Source of the DNA: Sphingomonas adhaesiva
GTDB taxonomy: Bacteria > Pseudomonadota > Alphaproteobacteria > Sphingomonadales > Sphingomonadaceae
Assembly: GCF_002374855.1 (NCBI RefSeq)
Contig: NZ_NWVC01000001.1
Coordinates: 1-64,000, forward strand
Direction of reading: 5' to 3'
DNA: 64,000 nt
The notes under the pieces were generated by a model. That model did not search any database. It saw only the letters and a program-made list of their open reading frames with translations, and was not told the DNA's origin. A program made the position numbers and the translations under genes. This document shows positions 59,620-64,000 of the stretch, one piece after another; position 1 is the stretch's first letter, and each line of letters starts with the position of its first letter.

Positions 59620-61005
59620 ATGACGACCACCCCTGTCGCTTTCGCTCCCGCGTCCGCCGCCGCGCCCCGGCCCGTCGCCATCGTCGTCCTTGCCGCGGGC
59701 AAGGGCACGCGGATGAAATCCGACCTGCACAAGGTCCTGCACCCGATCGCCGGGCGGCCGATGCTGCTGCACCTGCTGGACAGCGCCGCGGCGCTGTCGC
59801 CGGAGCGGGTCGTGGCGGTGGTCGGTGCCGGGCGCGAACAGGTGGAGGCGGCGGTCGCGCCGCTGGGCGCCGCGATCGCGCATCAGGCCGAACAGCTGGG
59901 CACCGGCCATGCGGTGATGCAGGCGGAGGCGGCGCTGGCGGGCTTCGATGGCGACGTCCTGATCCTGTATGGCGACGTGCCGCTGGTCGGCAGCGCGACG
60001 ATGCGCGCGATGCTGGACCGGCTGAACGCCGCCGATGCGCCGGCGGTGGTGGTGCTGGGCTTCCGCCCTGCCGATCCGGGCGCCTATGGCCGGGTGATCG
60101 TGACGCCGGGCACCGACCGGGTCGAGCGGATCGTGGAGTTCAAGGATGCCAGCCCCGCCGAGCGGGCGGAAACGCTGTGCAATTCCGGGTTGATGGCGGC
60201 GCGGTCGGCGGACCTGTTCGCGCTGCTGGCGCGGCTGGGCAACGACAATGCCGCGGGCGAATATTATCTGACCGACATCGTCGCGCTGGCCGGCGGCGCC
60301 GCCGCGATCGAAGTGGCCGCCGACGAGGTGGCCGGCGTCAACAGCCGTGCCGAGCTGGCGGGCGTGGAGGCCGCGTGGCAGCAGGCGCGCCGCGCGCGCG
60401 CGATGACGGAGGGCGCGACGCTGATCGCGCCCGAAACCGTGTGGTTTTCGCACGATACGCAATTGGGCCGCGACGTGGTGGTCGAGCCGAACGTGGTCTT
60501 CGGCCCGGGCGTTACCGTGGCGGACGGCGTCACCATCCATGCGTTCAGCCATCTGGAGGGCGCGCGCGTCGAGAGCGGTGCCGAGCTTGGCCCCTATGCG
60601 CGGCTGCGCCCGGGCGCGGTGATCGGCGCGAATGCCAAGGTCGGCAATTTCGTGGAGATCAAGAAGGCGACGCTGGGCGCCGGCGCCAAGGCCAACCACC
60701 TGTCGTACATCGGCGACGCCGATGTCGGGGCGAAGGCCAACATCGGCGCGGGGACGATCACCTGCAACTACGACGGCTTCTTCAAGTATCGCACCGTCAT
60801 CGGCGAAGGCGCGTTCGTCGGTTCCAATTCCGCGCTGGTCGCGCCGGTGTCGGTCGGCAAGGGCGCGATCGTCGGGGCCGGATCGGTGGTTGTCCGGGAT
60901 GTTACCGATGATTCACTTGCCGTGGCACGCGCCCGGCAGGAAGAGCGCGGTGGATGGGCGGCACGGTTTCGTGCGGCGATGAAAGCCAAGAAGGACGGCA
61001 AGTAA
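59620..61005 (+). CDS. glmU: Bifunctional N-acetylglucosamine-1-phosphate uridyltransferase/glucosamine-1-phosphate acetyltransferase
   Basis: Makes UDP-GlcNAc for peptidoglycan and LPS. Of 461 residues, the N-terminal pyrophosphorylase has IVVLAAGKGTRMKSDLHKVLHPIAG, QLGTGHAVMQAE and ILYGDVPLVG. The C-terminal acyltransferase is a left-handed beta-helix ending IGAGTITCNYDGFFKYRTVIGEGAFVGSNSALVAPVSVGKGAIVGAG. Start ATG 59620. glmS begins 1 bp after its stop, so the two are one operon. Confidence 0.97.
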   Translation: MTTTPVAFAPASAAAPRPVAIVVLAAGKGTRMKSDLHKVLHPIAGRPMLLHLLDSAAALSPERVVAVVGAGREQVEAAVAPLGAAIAHQAEQLGTGHAVMQAEAALAGFDGDVLILYGDVPLVGSATMRAMLDRLNAADAPAVVVLGFRPADPGAYGRVIVTPGTDRVERIVEFKDASPAERAETLCNSGLMAARSADLFALLARLGNDNAAGEYYLTDIVALAGGAAAIEVAADEVAGVNSRAELAGVEAAWQQARRARAMTEGATLIAPETVWFSHDTQLGRDVVVEPNVVFGPGVTVADGVTIHAFSHLEGARVESGAELGPYARLRPGAVIGANAKVGNFVEIKKATLGAGAKANHLSYIGDADVGAKANIGAGTITCNYDGFFKYRTVIGEGAFVGSNSALVAPVSVGKGAIVGAGSVVVRDVTDDSLAVARARQEERGGWAARFRAAMKAKKDGK

Positions 61006-61006
61006 G

Positions 61007-62830
61007 ATGTGCGGCATCGTAGGCATCCTGGGCACCGACGACGTGGCCGACCGTCTGCTCGACGGGCTGAAGCGGCTGGAATATCGCGGCTATGATTCCG
61101 CCGGCATCGCCACCGTGGTGGACGGCGCGATCGAGCGGCGGCGCGCGTCGGGCAAGCTGGTCAACCTCGCGAAGGAACTGGCCTCGCATCCGCTGCCCGG
61201 CACGACCGGCATCGCGCACACGCGCTGGGCGACGCATGGCGGCCCGACCACCAACAACGCGCACCCCCATTCCACCGGCGAGGTGGCGGTGGTGCACAAC
61301 GGCATCATCGAGAATTTCAAGGCACTGCGCGAGGAACTGCAGGCGCGCGGCCGCACTTTCACGAGCGAGACCGATACCGAGGTGGTCGCGCATCTGGTGA
61401 GCGAGAAGGTCGAGGGCGGCCTGTCGCCCGAGGACGCGGTGCGCGAGGTGCTGCCGCGGCTGCATGGCGCGTTCGCGCTGGCGATCCTGTTCCGCAGCCA
61501 TCCCGAGCTGCTGATCGGTGCGCGGCTCGGCTCGCCGCTGGTGGTCGGGTACGGCGACGACGAGACGTATCTCGGTTCCGACGCGCTCGCGCTGGCGCCG
61601 CTGACGCAGCGGATCGCCTATCTGGAGGAAGGCGACTGGGTCGTCTGCACCCGCGATGGCGCGCAGGTGTACGATCGCGACAACCAGCCGGTGGAGCGGC
61701 CCGTCACCATTTCCGGCGTGATCGGGGCGCTGATCGACAAGGGCAATCACCGCCACTTCATGCAGAAGGAGATCTACGAACAGCCGATCGTCGTCGCCCA
61801 GACGCTGCGCGGCTATCTCCACCGCTTCGACGGGCAGGTCGCGCTGCCGATCCCCGATTTCGACCTGTCAGGCATCCGCCGCGTGACGATCGTGGCGTGC
61901 GGCACCAGCTTCTACGCCGGGATGGTCGCGAAGTACTGGTTCGAGCAGTTCGCGCGCGTGCCCGTCGACCTGGATGTCGCCAGCGAGTTCCGGTACCGCG
62001 CACCGGTGATGGAGGAGGGCGGCCTGGCGCTGTTCATCAGCCAGTCGGGCGAAACCGCCGACACGCTGGCCGCGCTGCGCCACGCCAAGTCGGAGAAGCA
62101 GACGATCGCGGTCGTCGTCAACGTGCCGACCAGCACGATGGCGCGCGAGGCGGACCTGCTGCTGCCGACCCATGCCGGGCCGGAGATCGGCGTGGCGTCC
62201 ACCAAGGCGTTCACCTGCCAGCTGGCGGTGCTGGCCGCGCTGGCCGCCAACCTTGCCAAGGCCAAGGGGCGGCTGAGCGAGGCGGAGGAACGCCAGATCG
62301 TCCGCCATCTGGCCGAGGCGCCCGCCGCAATCAACGGCGCGCTGGCGTACGACGAATCGATCGAGGCGATGGCCGGCACGATCGCGGGGGCGCGCGACGT
62401 CCTGTACCTGGGGCGCGGGACGGATTATCCGCTGGCGCTGGAAGGCGCGCTGAAGCTGAAGGAAATCAGCTACATCCATGCCGAAGGCTATGCCGCGGGC
62501 GAGATGAAGCACGGGCCGATCGCGCTGATCGACGAAAGCGTGCCCGTCGTGGTGATCGCCCCGTCCGGCCCGCTGTTCGACAAGACCGTCAGCAACATGC
62601 AGGAAGTGCAGGCGCGCGGCGGCAAGGTCGTGCTCATCAGCGATTACGACGGCGTGGTCGCGGCCGGCGACGGCTGTATCGCGACGATCACGATGCCCAA
62701 GGTGCACCCGCTGATCGCGCCGATCGTCTATGCCGTGCCGGTGCAGCTGCTGGCCTATCACGTCGCGGTCGCCAAGGGCACCGACGTCGATCAGCCGCGC
62801 AACCTGGCAAAAAGTGTCACGGTGGAGTGA
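61007..62830 (+). CDS. glmS: Glutamine--fructose-6-phosphate aminotransferase
   Basis: First committed step of amino-sugar synthesis. The 607 residues begin MCGIVGILG, so Cys2 is the glutaminase nucleophile after Met removal. The Ntn domain shows HTRWATHGGPTTNNAHPH and the two SIS domains follow (IVACGTSFYAG; SQSGETADTLAALRHAK). It ends with the NLAKSVTVE C-tail of the family. A two-component pair follows 6 bp downstream. No glmS ribozyme is expected or seen in this group. Confidence 0.97.
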   Translation: MCGIVGILGTDDVADRLLDGLKRLEYRGYDSAGIATVVDGAIERRRASGKLVNLAKELASHPLPGTTGIAHTRWATHGGPTTNNAHPHSTGEVAVVHNGIIENFKALREELQARGRTFTSETDTEVVAHLVSEKVEGGLSPEDAVREVLPRLHGAFALAILFRSHPELLIGARLGSPLVVGYGDDETYLGSDALALAPLTQRIAYLEEGDWVVCTRDGAQVYDRDNQPVERPVTISGVIGALIDKGNHRHFMQKEIYEQPIVVAQTLRGYLHRFDGQVALPIPDFDLSGIRRVTIVACGTSFYAGMVAKYWFEQFARVPVDLDVASEFRYRAPVMEEGGLALFISQSGETADTLAALRHAKSEKQTIAVVVNVPTSTMAREADLLLPTHAGPEIGVASTKAFTCQLAVLAALAANLAKAKGRLSEAEERQIVRHLAEAPAAINGALAYDESIEAMAGTIAGARDVLYLGRGTDYPLALEGALKLKEISYIHAEGYAAGEMKHGPIALIDESVPVVVIAPSGPLFDKTVSNMQEVQARGGKVVLISDYDGVVAAGDGCIATITMPKVHPLIAPIVYAVPVQLLAYHVAVAKGTDVDQPRNLAKSVTVE

Positions 62831-62836
62831 TGCGCG

Positions 62837-63511
62837 ATGGACCTGTTGCTTGTCGAGGATGATGCCGATTACGCCGACACGCTGCGGTCGGAACTGACCG
62901 CGCTCGACCATCGCGTGGTGGTGGCGCCGACCGGCCCGGCCGCGCTGGTGGAGATCGAGCGCGACCGGTTCGATGCGGTGATCCTGGACCGGATGCTGCC
63001 GCATCTGGACGGCGCGTCGGTGGTGCGGCGGCTGCGCGACAACGGCCACCGCCTGCCGGTGCTGATGCTCTCGGCGCTGGGCCAGTCGGACCAGAAGATC
63101 GACGGGCTGGAATCCGGCGCCGACGATTATGTCGTGAAGCCGACCCCGGCGGCGGAGCTGGACGCGCGGATCAAGGCGCTGGTGCGCGCGCGCGGGTGGA
63201 TCGACGATGGCGCGGAGACGCTGCGCGCGGGCGATATCACGATCAGCCCCGGCCAGTTCCGCGCGTGGCGCGACGGGCGCCCGCTGGACCTGGCGAAGCT
63301 GGAATTCAAGCTGCTGACCGAACTGGCGCGGCATGCGGGCAGTTTCCTGACGCGCGCGATGCTGATCGAGCGGGTATGGGGTTACGACTTCGAACCGGCC
63401 ACCAACATCGTCGATGCGCAGGTGCGGATGCTGCGCCGCAAGCTGACCGCCGATGGCGCGGACGACCCGATCGTGACGAAGCGCGGCATCGGCTACATGC
63501 TGCGCGTCTGA
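62837..63511 (+). CDS. OmpR-family response regulator
   Basis: A 224-residue two-component regulator. The receiver has VEDDADYADTLRSEL, ILDRMLPHLDG with the phosphorylated Asp and YVVKPTPAAEL with Lys. The C-terminal winged helix contains LDLAKLEFKLLTELARHAGSFLTRAMLIERVWGYDFEP and VDAQVRMLRRKLT. It follows glmS by 6 bp and precedes a sensor kinase by 10 bp. A link to envelope or amino-sugar status is possible but only suggested by position. Confidence 0.92.
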   Translation: MDLLLVEDDADYADTLRSELTALDHRVVVAPTGPAALVEIERDRFDAVILDRMLPHLDGASVVRRLRDNGHRLPVLMLSALGQSDQKIDGLESGADDYVVKPTPAAELDARIKALVRARGWIDDGAETLRAGDITISPGQFRAWRDGRPLDLAKLEFKLLTELARHAGSFLTRAMLIERVWGYDFEPATNIVDAQVRMLRRKLTADGADDPIVTKRGIGYMLRV

Positions 63512-63521
63512 GGCGCGCGCG

Positions 63522-64000
63522 ATGGCGTCGCTGCGCACGCTGACCGCCGCATTCCTGGGTGCGTTCGGCGCGGCGACGGTGGCCACGGGCTACACAACCT
63601 ATACCGCGACGCGCGGTGCGATCGTCCGGCTGGTCGATGAACGCATCCAGGCGGTCAGCGGCGTCCTGCTGAGCGAGGCGCGGCCGGGCGATGCGGCGAC
63701 GATCCTTGCGGGGATCGACGCCTTCGCACGACGGCGCGACAGCGGCGACATCGGATTCGAACTGCGCGACGCGCGCGGGCGGCGGCTGGGCGGCAACGTG
63801 ATGGTCGCGCGCGCGCTGCCGGTTGGTACGTTCGACTTGCACGGTGGCGATGGTATCGCCGGGCTGACCGCGGGGCGCGCGCTGGTGCGCGATGCGGGCG
63901 CCGGCCTGCGGCTGGTGACGATCGCGGAGACCGAGCCGATCGACGGGCTGGGGGCGGCGCGGCTGCGCATCTATCTGTTCGGTTTCGGCGCAATCGTGCT
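63522..64000 (+). CDS. Sensor histidine kinase, N-terminal part (runs off the window)
   Basis: ATG 63522 opens a frame that continues beyond the window edge. The visible 159 residues are a first membrane helix (LTAAFLGAFGAATVATGY), a periplasmic sensor domain of about 125 residues, and the beginning of a second helix (LRIYLFGFGAIVL). The kinase core is not in view; the call rests on the partner regulator just upstream. Confidence 0.8.
   Translation, partial: MASLRTLTAAFLGAFGAATVATGYTTYTATRGAIVRLVDERIQAVSGVLLSEARPGDAATILAGIDAFARRRDSGDIGFELRDARGRRLGGNVMVARALPVGTFDLHGGDGIAGLTAGRALVRDAGAGLRLVTIAETEPIDGLGAARLRIYLFGFGAIV

Noticed and set aside
1..64000. CRISPR array or prophage.
   Set aside because: No regularly spaced direct repeats, cas genes, or phage structural genes were found.

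Overview
The window is a high-GC chromosomal segment of an alphaproteobacterium, most likely a Sphingomonas or close relative. I base this on the GC-rich codon use, the gene order rpmH-rnpA-yidD-yidC-engB, the grouping mutM-rpsT-dnaA, the TimA (Tim44-like), DUF2794 and PGPGW-like proteins, a PstA with an enlarged periplasmic insertion, and many 4-bp start/stop overlaps. The assignment is an inference from protein recognition by eye; no database search was run.

Layout. (1) Positions 1-2985 are accessory DNA ending at a tRNA-Glu(CTC) gene (2986-3061, minus strand). This part holds one end of an IS21-family element with the istA 5' part, a coding fragment cut by that element that carries an HLH (possible HUH-nuclease) motif, and a DUF927-like protein whose P-loop looks inactive. 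The tRNA 3' end faces this DNA, as expected for an island inserted at a tRNA. (2) 3062-22420 is core metabolism: class II DAHP synthase, two dehydrogenases, cysS, a nitrilase-family amidase, rpsU, a membrane FKBP, two secreted proteins, a phosphatase, galU, and a long minus-strand run ubiE-ubiB-membrane protein-coaBC-VOC-dut-secreted protein-moeB, followed by mutM and rpsT. (3) 22421-38053 holds dnaA, a PspC-like protein, the run secB-murJ-trpS-DUF922 protease, timA-mltA-smr, a GGDEF/EAL protein, GST-dapE, and engB-yidC-yidD-rnpA-rpmH. (4) 38139-48568 has comM, a DctA-type symporter, divergent oxyR and peroxiredoxin-ahpD, divergent TSUP exporter and cysE, DUF2794, a serine hydrolase and an MFE-2-like SDR. 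(5) 48707-55894 is a complete phosphate regulon in the order phoR-pstS-pstC-pstA-pstB-phoU-phoB, with a PhoB-box-like site in front of pstS. (6) 56000-58575 is a four-gene cassette of the poorly understood HPr-rel-A type: a Tat-like exported protein, a PqqD-like protein, an HprK-related kinase and a nucleotidyltransferase. (7) 58538-64000 has a VanZ-like protein, gph, glmU-glmS, and a two-component pair whose kinase runs off the window end.

Most of the window is ordinary, well-conserved core genome. The parts with real novelty potential are the HPr-rel-A cassette, where the enzymes are recognisable but the substrate and role are unknown, and the left accessory segment, which has a degenerate DUF927 protein beside a replication-like relic. 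Two intergenic palindromes, at 43303-43367 and 40059-40204, also deserve a genome-wide look.
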